Positions 1 through 8,887 of a DNA stretch of 10,196 bases are shown piece after piece. Source of the DNA: Hemicentrotus pulcherrimus. Lineage: Eukaryota; Echinodermata; Echinoidea; Camarodonta; Strongylocentrotidae. The first letter of the stretch is position 1. Each line of letters starts with the position of its first letter. The position numbers and the translations under genes are program-made. Under the pieces are notes generated by a model, which saw only the letters and a list, made by a program, of their open reading frames with translations, had not been told where the DNA came from and did no database searches. The stretch lies in assembly GCA_003118195.1 (NCBI GenBank), contig BEXV01001301.1, positions 42,924 through 53,119 of the forward strand. Direction: 5' to 3'.

Positions 1-213
1 GTTGAGCTTTCATATGAAATAGTGGTTGCAAGGTGAGGCAAACCCCTGCCATTCGCTGCATTATTGCATTGAAAGTAATCTATTAGATTATAGTAGACAC
101 AACTGAAGACATTCAAGACACACGTCTAAAGACAGCCTGTTCATGGGGAATCGGGAAGACGATCCTTGTGTAAATATTTATAAGGTGTGTACGATATGGT
201 CTGTGCAGGCCAG
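1..213. other. Non-coding sequence at window start
   Basis: AT-rich unique-looking sequence. The only gene-like signal is an open frame running into a donor-like gcaag|gtgagg at about 28-38. The short peptide there does not resemble kinesin, so I do not call an exon. Nothing else is supported. Confidence 0.6.
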
Positions 214-690
214 ATCGATGCTCCCTCTCTCTCTTTCTCTCTCTCCTTCTCTCTCTCTCCTTCCTATTTTAAGTATTTATCAGTCTCACTCTTTTACTCT
301 CTCTCTCTAAGCCTTTCTATGTCTCTTCCTATCCATCTGTCTGTGTATGTGTCACTATCTCCCCTCTTGCTCTCCCCTCTTGCTCTCCCCTCTTGCTCTT
401 ATTTTGTCTTCTTCTTATCTCTGTCTCTGTCTCTCTCCCTCTCTCTCACACTCTGTATCTGTCCCCCTGTTTGTCTCTCACTCTCCATCTCTCTATCTTC
501 CCTCTCGCTCCCCTCTCGCTCTTCCTTTCCTTCTCTCTCTCCCTCTTCTCGCTCCCCCTCTTGCTCGCCTCTCGCACTCTCTCTTCCTCTCCTTCTCTCT
601 CTCCCTCTCCTTCCATCTCTCTCTCTCTCTCTATCTCTCCCTCTGTTCCTATTTCTCTCTCTATTAGCCTATATTCTCTTTTCCCTTTCT
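214..690 (+). repeat. CT-rich (polypyrimidine) low-complexity tract, ~480 bp
   Basis: The + strand is almost entirely C and T: long CTCTCT runs, CCCTCT and TTGCTC variants, and few purines. The Ser/Leu/Pro-rich open frames here follow from the repeat composition and show no domain. The opposite strand is a purine tract, so triplex (H-DNA) formation is possible. It contains higher-order tandem units (see 361-399). Confidence 0.93.
361..399 (+). repeat. 13-bp perfect tandem repeat, three copies
   Basis: The unit cccctcttgctct occurs three times without a mismatch at 361-373, 374-386 and 387-399. Related CCCTCTCGCTC units recur near 500-520 and variants near 545-580. This suggests the tract grew by duplication of short blocks as well as by dinucleotide slippage. 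Confidence 0.93.
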
Positions 691-1424
691 CTCTTCATGA
701 CTGTATTTCAACATGGCAGGACCAGATTGAAATGCCCTTCCAATAACGTGTAGGTTGTTGAATGAATGCTACCGTGACTATGCATGCACTGTGCATTATT
801 AAATACAGGAGTGAATAATGGGTTTTTCTTTAATGGGTCGTGGTAACATCTATACAGTAAGTGTAGGAAAATATACAATGGCATCATATTTAATAGCCAT
901 ACACCCATACCCATTTGCTAGCCATTTAATCCAAAAAAAAAATCAAAAACAGAGGCTCATACATGTGCTGTACATGTAGAGCCTTAACAAATTTATATTT
1001 TGATGGGCTTTACTCAATTCACATGATATCCAAAACCAGTTTGGCTATCTGTTTTATTAAAATTGGCTTTTACAAAAATCTTATCATTTAGTGTTGCTAG
1101 TCATTAATGTTATAACCTTGTAGTGCTAGTGCTACCATACTGAGGTTTGTCATAGTTACAGGTATCAATCAGTTTTAACAGAGTATCGGAATGATACTAT
1201 ATGTACTTGGTGTTTGATGTGAGTCATAATGATAATGAGAAATGATATAATTATAGAGTAACATATAAAAGAACATTAAAACAAAGCCTCCTTTTTATCA
1301 TCCATTGTCATATTTGTTCTACATAAAGTTGTTGAATGTTGAAACAAAAAGAAAAAGAATTAATGAGGGAAAAACTTATGTTTGCAGTATGTGACGCTAA
1401 TTTTCAATCACTAGAGATCTGTCT
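691..1424. other. AT-rich non-coding sequence
   Basis: No gene, exon or RNA could be supported. It holds one TACATGTA palindrome (971-978) and short A-runs near 930-950. The short open frames in this stretch have no recognisable motif. Confidence 0.7.
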
Positions 1425-1545
1425 GAGGGGGAGGTTGTTGATTTGTAAGGGGCAAGGAGAGGGGATGGGGAGGGGGAGGGTGACAAGGAAGGGCATGTCA
1501 AAAGGGAGAAGGCAAGGGATGGGTAAGTAATAAGGGGGCGGGATG
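1425..1545 (+). repeat. G-rich patch with a G-quadruplex motif at 1461-1480
   Basis: A purine-rich, G-skewed stretch. Positions 1461-1480 read ggggatggggagggggaggg: four runs of three or more Gs separated by 1-2 bases, a strong canonical G4 pattern. A consensus-like splice donor (ggg|gtaagta type) is near 1521-1528 but no convincing exon precedes it. The Lys/Arg/Gly-rich peptide in this frame reflects base composition. Confidence 0.8.
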
Positions 1546-2084
1546 GGCTAATGTAGGTGTCTCTTGAAAGAACGATAACCCCAAGTTGCAATGAAAAGTA
1601 GGACATGGGCACTTTGTCTGATCAGCTACTTTGGTGAGATTGTGAATGTGTCATCAATTTCCTTGTGTTCGGTTGATATTCAGTGAAAGTAGTACTGTCA
1701 ATACGTTGTACATTCGCCCAATCAACTAAATTCTACAGAACCAGAGGCAAGGTACATGTAGATTTTAGATGAAGTAGACATGTTAATCACATGTACATGT
1801 ATGCCTGCATCTCTTTGATCCAAATTTACAAAAGAAGTTTGAATTCACAAACTACCGGGTACATGTATGTTATTTTCTACAATCTAAACCTCCACTGTGA
1901 ACTAAATAAAAAAGCCCTTATTCATGAATCTATTGCATCTTCTTAATTGACCGTGTCTGTGCTAAATACCTACAGGTATAGGTTAAGATAAACCTTGTGA
2001 ACTCCTGGTTTTACATATTTAAAACAAGAGACTATTATCATCACCTAAATCACTACAAACTTCATCTTTGCTGGCGGTATTGCG
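1546..2084. other. AT-rich non-coding sequence with TACATGTA palindromes
   Basis: No gene or exon recognised. TACATGTA octamers occur at 1753-1760, 1794-1801 and 1860-1867. Confidence 0.7.
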
Positions 2085-2195
2085 ATGGCGCCAAGCTTGT
2101 ATCTTGGCAGTCGGACTGAATCTTACTCTGGATTGACGGAACAAGATTTGGGGGAAAAGCTAGAAAAACAAAAGGAACGTTGCTCCCCTAGGTGA
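2085..2195 (+). other. Possible small ORF or exon (36 codons), unrecognised
   Basis: An ATG at 2085-2087 in a good translation context (G at -3 and G at +4) opens a 36-codon frame ending at TGA 2193-2195. The frame is open upstream to a TAA at 2046-2048. The peptide begins MAPSLYLGSRTESYSGL and ends in a charged EKLEKQKER stretch. Its mixed amino-acid composition is unusual for this AT-rich, repeat-laden region. A weak donor-like ag|gtgact overlaps the stop, so it could be a spliced exon. It is not part of the kinesin motor and matches no family I recognise. A chance ORF is the likeliest explanation. Confidence 0.15.
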
Positions 2196-2500
2196 CTCTG
2201 TGTGCCTATTAAAGCTTTCTACCTCTCTCTTGATAAAATCATGCGAAGCTGGGGCCAGAGCATGAAGAAAAGCAATAGAATTTATGGAAATTTTATGCTT
2301 CTCTGCATTGTATACAAACAAAATTATCACAGATTATTGCATTGCATAGAAAACCCTCAGGGCTAGATAGAAATATTGTTTTTGTAAAATATTTATCAAG
2401 ATTACTGAAACAGTATTGCCAACTATTGCCCAAGTCAGGCATAAAGTTGATATGGTAATCTTGGGGGCAGTGTACATGTAGATCAGTATCACAGTGATCA
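2196..2500. other. AT-rich non-coding sequence
   Basis: Nothing recognisable apart from one TACATGTA octamer (2473-2480). Confidence 0.65.
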
Positions 2501-2520
2501 CCCCCCCCCCCCCCAAAAAN
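2501..2520 (+). repeat. C14-A5 homopolymer followed by an ambiguous base
   Basis: Fourteen Cs, five As and then an N at 2520, the only undetermined base I noticed in the window. It probably marks unreliable sequence or consensus at the homopolymer. Reading frames crossing it should not be trusted. Confidence 0.95.
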
Positions 2521-5136
2521 CACTTTTACAGTGGTCCACACGGTTTGCAGTTCGATTACAGCCCAGCACTATTGTCCTTTGGCAAGACATCAATCTACGT
2601 TTGCCACTCTCCACTACAATTTACTACTGTATGCACCCAAATTATATGTTGAATTATTTCAGATCTGTAAAGATTACCCAGAAAGTTATATCTGCTCATG
2701 AAGGATGTAATTCAAAAACAATATTTCTAGGTGTAGCTAATGCAAATATGATATCATCATATTTTTATTGAGCCTGATGAAAGATGCTTTTAAAGGCCTT
2801 TATAACATATTTGTACAATTGAGACAAAAATAAAGAAAGACAGGGAATAATTTTCCTGGTATCGCATCGCAATTTGCTATGCATTTTTGCATGACTGCTA
2901 TACAAAATATCTTTTGTGTAGCAGTTTTCTTCCATAGAAATGTACAGAATTTCATTTGAAATATTTATCCATCGGCTGAAATTGCTAATCAAAAATTTTG
3001 AGGAAAATTATTCCCTGAAAGACAAATACATGTAGGTATGTAATGCCGGTCGACCATGCCCAGATGTTGCATCATGTGGGATTACTGTTAGCATATATTA
3101 CTTATAGATGCATGTCGCGTGTGGGGTTTTATTGACACAAGAATTTTACCTGTGAGTATGGAAACTGAGCGAAGCAATTTAGAATCTCTCTCTGTTTGCT
3201 TGTCTTGTGATAAACCCGGCTTGAAGGCAAGATCGAGTCATCTCTATTCTGACAGCGAATACGTGACATGCAACATGAAAGCCAGCACATACTGACATAT
3301 GCTCATAAATGTAGGTCAATCAATGGTTTTACAAAAAAGTTCTCTGGCCGCAATTGTAGATGTCTTTAATATAGAACATCAGTTCAGTTAGAATTTAAGC
3401 AATACATTTAGGTATTCAAGATAAAAGTCTCATTGACTTTAATTTGTTTATTTGGTGGTTGGGGGGAGGGGGTGGGGTAACATTAAGGATAGATACATGT
3501 ATTGCAAACTTATTATCATTATCACTGTTGCCCCTCCCCAAATGATAGTATTCAGGACCACAACAAATTAATGTGAAGTCCTCCATGAAAATGATTATTT
3601 CACAAATCCATTGTAGGCCTATAGACAATAAAACAAAGTACAGTGGAAGATAGGGCAAACCATTGTATCCTACTGTAGACAATCATTGTTGTGTATCCAA
3701 TGTTTTGTTGTTAAACTGAATACATCTAACCCCTGTCTTTGACATCAGTCAAAGCTTTAATTGATTGGAATGCTCTCTCAATCATGCACAATGAATGCAA
3801 AGAGGAACATGACCTATCAATGAACTCTTTAGATGACCGAGGCATTGGGAAGGAAAACCCCATGCTCATTTCTCTCTTCCCCTCAAGACACTGCAGTGGG
3901 TCATGTTACCCCTCTCAGGAGAAATGGAATATCCTATGACTGTACAACATACATTATGAACATACTGTAGCATTAACATAAAGAGGGGAGCATGAGGGTG
4001 GGTGTTCCTGTATTTAAGCTGTAGGCTATGCTGGAAGGTAGCGTACAATATACATGTTCACACTTTCTGGTTTATTGTACAGGGCATTAATATTACAAAA
4101 ATGTTTCTTCTTTGCATAGTAACCATGACTACATTGTAGGTCCAGCTTACTCACACTGAGTTTATTTATCTGGACATGTACATGTAGGCCTATGCGTTGT
4201 AAAGAATATAATTTTTCAGATAGATAGGCTTGTATTTTACATTTCACATTAGCTAGTTCACCATTTTATACAATGATGGCACACTATGTAATTAATAGAC
4301 ATCATAGCTTTGTAATGTTGTCTTTTAACACAAAGTAACAGAAATTATGTTGTACTAAAGAAAATATAGATCTAGGAAAAATTTATATATAAGTCTTTTG
4401 GGGTTTTTTCTATCTCAACCTACATGTACATGTATAATCATGCATGACTTGTAGATCCATTACAAAAATTACATGTATCAGTACATGCATAGTACATGGA
4501 TTCAATCGCATTATTCTGCTTCTGAAAATAACTACCATTTGGGGAGTAACTGATTTCATTTACTCTCTATATTTGCAATTTATTCTGTTTTTATGATCCA
4601 GTATGTCATTCTGAGGGAAATGAATGATTCCTTTGATGGGGGAGAAAATGTGACGGATATAGCCCATAATTCCCTCCCCTCGGTCCCAGCTCAAGAGCCA
4701 TAAACACATGCTTTGACATTGACAGTAGTAATGTAAATGGTGCATGACTCATACACATAGGATTGTGGTTTGTGAAAGAAGGCTAGCAAACTACAAGATC
4801 AATACATAAAAAATGTGAGTGTCATTGCAACTATTTGCAAATAGTTCAAAAAGACATCTGTTCTGCCTGGAAAGTTTTGCCTGACAATCCTTCCCGAAAG
4901 ATTATTCATTCAGTCTCTAGAAAAATTAACTTTACAAAAATACAACTCTTATAGAAGTATTAAATTACAGACCTACAACTTTACTGTTTTCAAAACAATT
5001 CTAGATTTGTTCGTAATTTTTTGTACATGTTTATTTTTATTTTATTAATGGGCACTAGTGGGTATCCATGGGCACCAGACAATTACCTTATCTTATTGTG
5101 GATGGTACTGTTTTGTAGGGGAAAGGGTCAGAGGGA
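2521..5136. other. Long AT-rich non-coding stretch (probable intron or 5' flank)
   Basis: I read this for kinesin N-terminal exons and for any other coding signal and found none. Visible structure includes a G-rich run at about 3455-3476 (G6-A-G5-T-G4), TACATGTA octamers at 3027, 3494, 4179, 4421, 4427 and 4470, TAGGCCTA octamers at 3614 and 4185, and an 18-bp palindrome at 4829-4846. The short open frames are scattered over both strands and have no domain features. Confidence 0.65.
4829..4846. repeat. Perfect 18-bp palindrome with an octamer-like core
   Basis: The sequence aactatttgcaaatagtt is its own reverse complement with no spacer. The core ATTTGCAAAT resembles the ATTTGCAT octamer bound by POU-domain factors. 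Binding is only inferred, and chance occurrence in AT-rich DNA is possible. Confidence 0.6.
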
Positions 5137-5180
5137 GGGGGGGGGGGGGGGGAAATTTTCGTTTTTTCTTTGGGGGGGGG
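5137..5180 (+). repeat. Poly-G runs (G16 and G9)
   Basis: G16 at 5137-5152 and G9 at 5172-5180 are separated by a T-rich spacer. The region just upstream (5118-5136) is also purine-rich. The lengths are likely to be unreliable or polymorphic. Confidence 0.9.
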
Positions 5181-6082
5181 TTATGATGAAGATAAGGGTT
5201 TAGCTTGTTGGAATTATTAATTGAGGAACATTATTAAAAATCAAATAAATTTTAAGAATGTAGAGATTGGAAATACGCTTACATGTGCATATTAAGATCT
5301 TTAGCTCATACATATTTAATGTATGCTAATATGATATAGATTGATTAATCCATGGAAATGTACCACATGAGCTATATATGAATTTTGACAGGAAATTCTG
5401 TCTTAAATAAGTTGTAGTGGGATCTCAAGAAAGCTGTCTGGCTTCCTAAGTGTATTTCTGAGCATGAAAACAGGTTGATTAATCTGGCCAAGGAATGAAT
5501 TGGCTAAAATTGATTCAACTTGGCTAGTTAATATAATGAATTCTGTTTGTACATGTTCTTGTGCTGTGCCGAGTAACCATCTTTATGCCCATAATCATGT
5601 TGAAATTGAATAAATAGAAATAGTTGTATTGCTTTGTTACTCGTACCCAGGCATGGTTTTAATAACATGTCTTTCATTGATTCTGTAATTTTAGTATTGT
5701 CTGTCTTTTACATGGTAATCGAGGTGGGATTCGGCACCTGTATTATTAAAGCCTCACTATACTACTTGTAGCTACTTGCTCCCTCTATATAGAAAACAAT
5801 GCCTAATCGGTGACCATTGGTCCCCCATGATCCTCTTTTTCTTATGTTAAAGTGGGAGCTGAGTGTATGAGATATCCACCTGTCAGTGACCTTGCTGGGT
5901 GGTCCAATCCCTCCTAGCCAAACTAGTACAGACTGGCTTTAGAGAAAGTTTGAAAGTGTGTTGGAATGTTTAATCAGAAAGTGAAACTGGGATAATGTTG
6001 GCTGCCAGGTGATTTGGTTTATGATGGTACATGTATAAGTCATGTTTTTTCAGATTATTACAGAATTCCAGTAATTGAGAAA
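5181..6082. other. AT-rich non-coding sequence upstream of exon A
   Basis: No exon recognised. TTGATTAATC occurs at about 5340 and again at about 5474, and a TTGGCTA direct repeat lies near 5500-5525, both too short to interpret. One TACATGTA octamer is at 6028-6035. Confidence 0.65.
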
Positions 6083-6110
6083 TGTACATGTACATGTATA
6101 TGTACATGTA
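6083..6110. repeat. Cluster of three TACATGTA palindromes
   Basis: TACATGTA occurs at 6085-6092, 6091-6098 and 6103-6110, with the first two overlapping, giving an alternating (TGTACA)n-like self-complementary stretch about 285 bp upstream of exon A. It is the densest of the dispersed palindromes in the window. Confidence 0.9.
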
Positions 6111-6394
6111 GGTGGGTGAATAAAATTCACTGTCACTTCGTCTGGGGTTTGAACCTGGCCTTAAGTTGGACCACTTTCAGAATAATTACCATTTCCAGCC
6201 AAGGACTTTAATTATTAAAATGTCATCGGAGAACCTGTGCTTGAAGACAGCTTTCCCTTCTCTAATCAATTCTCATAGGAACCTCCTGTCGTTATTCTCA
6301 TTTTGTTTCATAGGCAATTCATTTGTTTCGTATCCTGAGCAAATTCAGTAATGTTTAATATTTGGTTTTTGTTTGTTTTTGTTTTATTTACTAG
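6111..6394 (+). other. 3' end of the upstream KHC intron, with acceptor of exon A
   Basis: The intron ends in a long T-rich tract (about 6350-6390) and ctag, with AG at 6393-6394. A tRNA B-box-like ggtttgaacc occurs near 6146-6155 without a convincing A box, so I do not call a tRNA or SINE. No upstream kinesin exon was found in the window, so this intron probably extends beyond position 1. Confidence 0.75.
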
Positions 6395-6468
6395 ATGTCT
6401 TGGATGGGTACAATGGAACTATCTTTGCCTATGGACAGACATCCAGTGGAAAGACATTTACTATGGAG
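6395..6468 (+). CDS. KIF5: Kinesin-1 heavy chain, internal exon with the P-loop (exon A)
   Basis: This internal exon encodes part of the catalytic motor of conventional kinesin, the plus-end-directed microtubule motor that hydrolyses ATP to carry cytoplasmic cargo. The translation runs [13 protein letters not shown], then the Walker A/P-loop GQTSSGKT, then FTME. The P-loop binds the ATP phosphates. The [11 protein letters not shown] wording is typical of kinesin-1. The exon is bounded by a T-rich tract ending in ctag (AG at 6393-6394) and a gag|gtaaac donor (GT at 6469-6470). The first two bases (at) finish a split codon. The last intron base is g, and the family expects Asp here, so the upstream exon should end in G (phase 1 intron). 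The 3' end is phase 0, matching exon B. The reading frame stays open past the donor into the intron, but protein similarity stops at the donor. Kinesin identity is near certain. Assignment to kinesin-1 rather than another kinesin family is very likely. Confidence 0.95.
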
Positions 6469-6509
6469 GTAAACTTACTTGTTCACATCATTCAATGTCA
6501 TCCATTGTT

Positions 6510-6528
6510 GAGGAGGAGGAGGAGGAGG

Positions 6529-6575
<47 letters not shown>
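6510..6575 (+). repeat. Compound trinucleotide microsatellite (AGG)7-(GAT)15
   Basis: An uninterrupted GAG/AGG block (about 6510-6531) is joined directly to 15 perfect GAT units (6531-6575). It starts only ~40 bases inside the intron from the exon A donor. Long acidic, arginine, methionine or histidine runs in the open frames over this block are products of the repeat and not protein evidence. Perfect triplets usually mean a length-polymorphic locus. Confidence 0.97.
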
Positions 6576-6580
6576 AATGT

Positions 6581-6643
6581 GGGGGGAGGAGGAGGAGGGA
6601 GAGGGAGAGGGAGAGGGAGGAGGAGGGAGAGAGAGAGAAGGGA
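6581..6643 (+). repeat. Purine-only (G/A) tract with a canonical G-quadruplex motif
   Basis: There are 63 consecutive purines on the + strand, from a G6 run through GGA and GGGAGA repeats to GA dinucleotides. Positions 6597-6617 read (GGGAGA)3GGG, which is four G3 runs with identical 3-base AGA loops and fits the standard G4 pattern exactly. Because it lies on the sense strand, a quadruplex could form in the pre-mRNA as well as in DNA. Formation itself is inferred. Confidence 0.9.
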
Positions 6644-6932
6644 TGATAAATGATGATTAGAATGGTTTTGAATTTGATGATGTAGGTAGTAACGTTGAAG
6701 ATGTTGGTTAATGTTGGTTTGAGAATGATAATTCTGATAACATTAACAGTAAAAGACAAGTAAGTAACTCAATTGTCAAAACAATAGTAGTTTCATGTAA
6801 TTGTGATGAATCATGAATATGGTATTGATTTTGATGGTTATGATGATGAATAACAAATACAGATGATGACAAAGAAAATCATTGTGATAAAATTTATGTT
6901 GATATGACTTTCATGTCTTTTTCAACTTGCAG

Positions 6933-7037
6933 GGAGTTATGGGTAACCCTCAGTATATGGGCATCATCCCACGTATTGTGCAAGATATCTTCAACCACAT
7001 CTACCAGATGGATGAAAGCCTGGAATTCCATATAAAG
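6933..7037 (+). CDS. KIF5: Kinesin-1 heavy chain, internal exon with L5 and helix alpha-2 (exon B)
   Basis: This exon has exactly 35 codons and is phase 0 at both ends. It continues the motor domain directly from exon A. The translation starts [10 protein letters not shown], which by family structure is the L5 loop region. It continues with [17 protein letters not shown], the second half of helix alpha-2, and ends with ESLEFHIK, the start of the next beta-strand. The [10 protein letters not shown] and LEFHIK segments are strongly conserved in conventional kinesin heavy chains. The acceptor is ttcaacttgcag (AG at 6931-6932) after a pyrimidine-rich stretch. The donor is aag|gtacgt (GT at 7038-7039), close to consensus. 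There is no frameshift, stop or missing conserved residue. In this family the next exon should continue with VSYFEIY-like sequence, and I did not find it before the window ends. L5 has the same length as in vertebrate KIF5 but a different sequence. Confidence 0.95.
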
Positions 7038-7075
7038 GTACGTAAAGACAGGCCATACTGTTGATGATCCCTGGG

Positions 7076-7264
7076 TGCGTTTATCATCCCTTGTCTGGCC
7101 TAGGATCAGCGTTTTCAAACGTGTTTCAGGCAAATGTTCATGGTGATTAACGCAAGCCTGTTTTCAAACATCTTTAGATATGGGTATATATTGAAACGCT
7201 GAAGAAAGTGCGTTTTGAATGTGAGAATGAGCCAGAATTACGTTTCTGAGAGATGATAAACGCA
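7076..7264. mobile_element. Possible MITE-like element with 13-bp inverted termini
   Basis: The 13-mer tgcgtttatcatc at 7076-7088 is exactly inverted at 7252-7264. Further collinear inverted matches lie inside: tctggc (7094-7099) against gccaga (7231-7236), and tcagcgttttcaa (7106-7118) against ttgaaacgctga (7191-7202, one base shorter). Nested symmetry over ~190 bp with no coding capacity is what a small non-autonomous DNA transposon would show. A related direct repeat (aacgca..ctgtttt/c..aaac) also occurs at about 7149 and 7259. I see no clear target-site duplication and cannot name a family, so the boundaries are uncertain. Confidence 0.42.
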
Positions 7265-8082
7265 GAGCTGTTTCGAAACACACATACATATTGGACCTTC
7301 CCAGGCTAATTTCCGGTTCAGAGAAATAGCACTCGCGATGTGCTAGGCCCTAGTTAACCTCCGAGCAAGTCTCTGCTTCTTGGGTCTAACGAATATGAAA
7401 TACGGATCACTAAATCTAGATGCGAAACTCAATTAGGCAATTTGGTCAGTGGATTGTGACATATGCATGGACATCTACCGTTTGTCTTATACAAAATGTT
7501 AATTTCTTTTTTTCTCATAAGCGCTTCCTCCCTTGGCGCACGACTAAAAATAAATTATAGATATTTGTCCGATTTCATTCAAACCTTCACAAGTCTGCAT
7601 CTCTGATTTGTCTGCCTTCTATTAGAGTAATTTGATAATTAGGTTGGTATTTCCTTTAACCCGTTGATTACTGAATTATCTTATTCCTATAGGATTAATA
7701 GAGGAACAACCTGATCCAATCCCTAATCTTCCTGAAAATCTACCCCTGATACTTTATAATTAAATAGATCCTGCCCCAGTTATTGTCGAGACAGGTGACA
7801 GGCCTGATTATATGCATGGAATTCCATTCCTGTAGCTATTGATTTTATTCCATTTTGTGATTTAAACCAGCTTGGTCTGCTTTACATGTTTGCCTTAAAG
7901 GTACATGTATGCTTTATTAATGTAGGTACATGTACTATGTCCAATGTGTAGCCAACATTAAGTTCTGTAGAACTTTGCAGGAATTATGACTATGTCACGT
8001 ACATGTACAGTATGTCAGGGTAATAATCGGGAACGCCAGGAGTGTCACGTATGACAGACATGAGCACTATGCAAGAACCCAC

Positions 8083-8100
8083 TATTATTATTATTATTAT
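8083..8100 (+). repeat. ATT/TTA trinucleotide microsatellite (about 6 units)
   Basis: A short perfect run of ATT triplets. A tiny GAGT tetranucleotide run follows at about 8199-8212. Confidence 0.9.
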
Positions 8101-8887
8101 GTATCTGTGAAATTCAAACGTCAGCAGTGTCCTACCATTGATATTTAAATTGTACAAGGAAATTTGTTTACTTTCTAGACTTCACTGTCAGACACTATTG
8201 AGTGAGTGAGTGACTCCTTTTTTTTCTTTGGTATAGTAACATAAATAAAATGAGCTGTAAAGTTATGAACATTTACATGTATCTACATCTATAACCCACT
8301 TCTTGTAATGGCCAAAATTAAATTGCTTGAATCTTTGTGCAGCACAAAACATACATGTACAACCATTTGGTACAAGGGTCTGAAAAAATAATTGCAATCT
8401 CTAAAGTCGATTCGACATCTACATGTAATGCTCGTTATATTCCCACTGAAAGTCATTTTCCCATTAAAAGTCATTTTGAAGCCATTTTGTTTCCAGAGAA
8501 GTTCTAAATTAGTATAATCTTTCAAATGCCATTGGATCTAAACCTTTTCAATTATTTTGGCCTGCAAATGGGACATAGTACTTTTTTGATAACGGACAGC
8601 AATTGCTCATCCGTGATAAATAATCCGTGCCTACTGCAGTGAATAAAATAAATTAATGAATAATATTAACGGTTTGAAAAAAACAATCCAGCAGTAGTAG
8701 AATGATTTTGGCTGCTGACTATTGTCTTGGATTCCTATCAAATTACTTCTTGCAACTAAACTGATGAGTCTACAGTCATTTACTAGGCCTACCGTTCATC
8801 CCAAAATAAAAACTCTGTGTGATATCGTGATATAGATATCAAAGAACCATCTGTCAATGGACATATCCAACATTATTTTTGGGTGAT

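Larger units (their letters stand above)
6469..6932 (+). other. KHC intron between exons A and B (464 bp, GT-AG, phase 0)
   Basis: The intron begins gtaaac and ends acttgcag. Both flanking exons are in phase 0, so removing it fuses ...FTME to GVMG... in frame. Its first 200 bases are dominated by simple sequence: AGG/GAG repeats, 15 GAT triplets and then a purine-only tract. The remainder (about 6660-6890) is AT-rich with scattered GATGAT and GATGA remnants, which look like decayed parts of the same repeat. No gene or RNA is visible inside it. Confidence 0.93.

Noticed and set aside
1..38. Partial exon ending in a gcaag|gtgagg donor at the window start
   Set aside because: The 11-residue peptide does not resemble the kinesin N-terminus and the donor phase does not fit the phase 1 acceptor of exon A.
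187..753. Long Ser/Leu/Pro-rich open frames over the CT tract
   Set aside because: They arise from CT repeats in all three frames at once, have no domain, and are explained by low complexity.
1336..1530. 64-codon open frame ending at a gtaagta-type donor
   Set aside because: Its Lys/Arg/Gly-rich composition follows the G-rich patch, and no acceptor or family similarity supports it.
6112..6165. tRNA or tRNA-derived SINE suggested by a B-box-like ggtttgaacc
   Set aside because: No convincing A box at the right distance and no cloverleaf could be drawn.
6475..6759. Poly-His/poly-Pro open frame on the - strand and poly-Asp frame on the + strand
   Set aside because: Both are translations of the AGG/GAT microsatellite inside a GT-AG intron, not genes.
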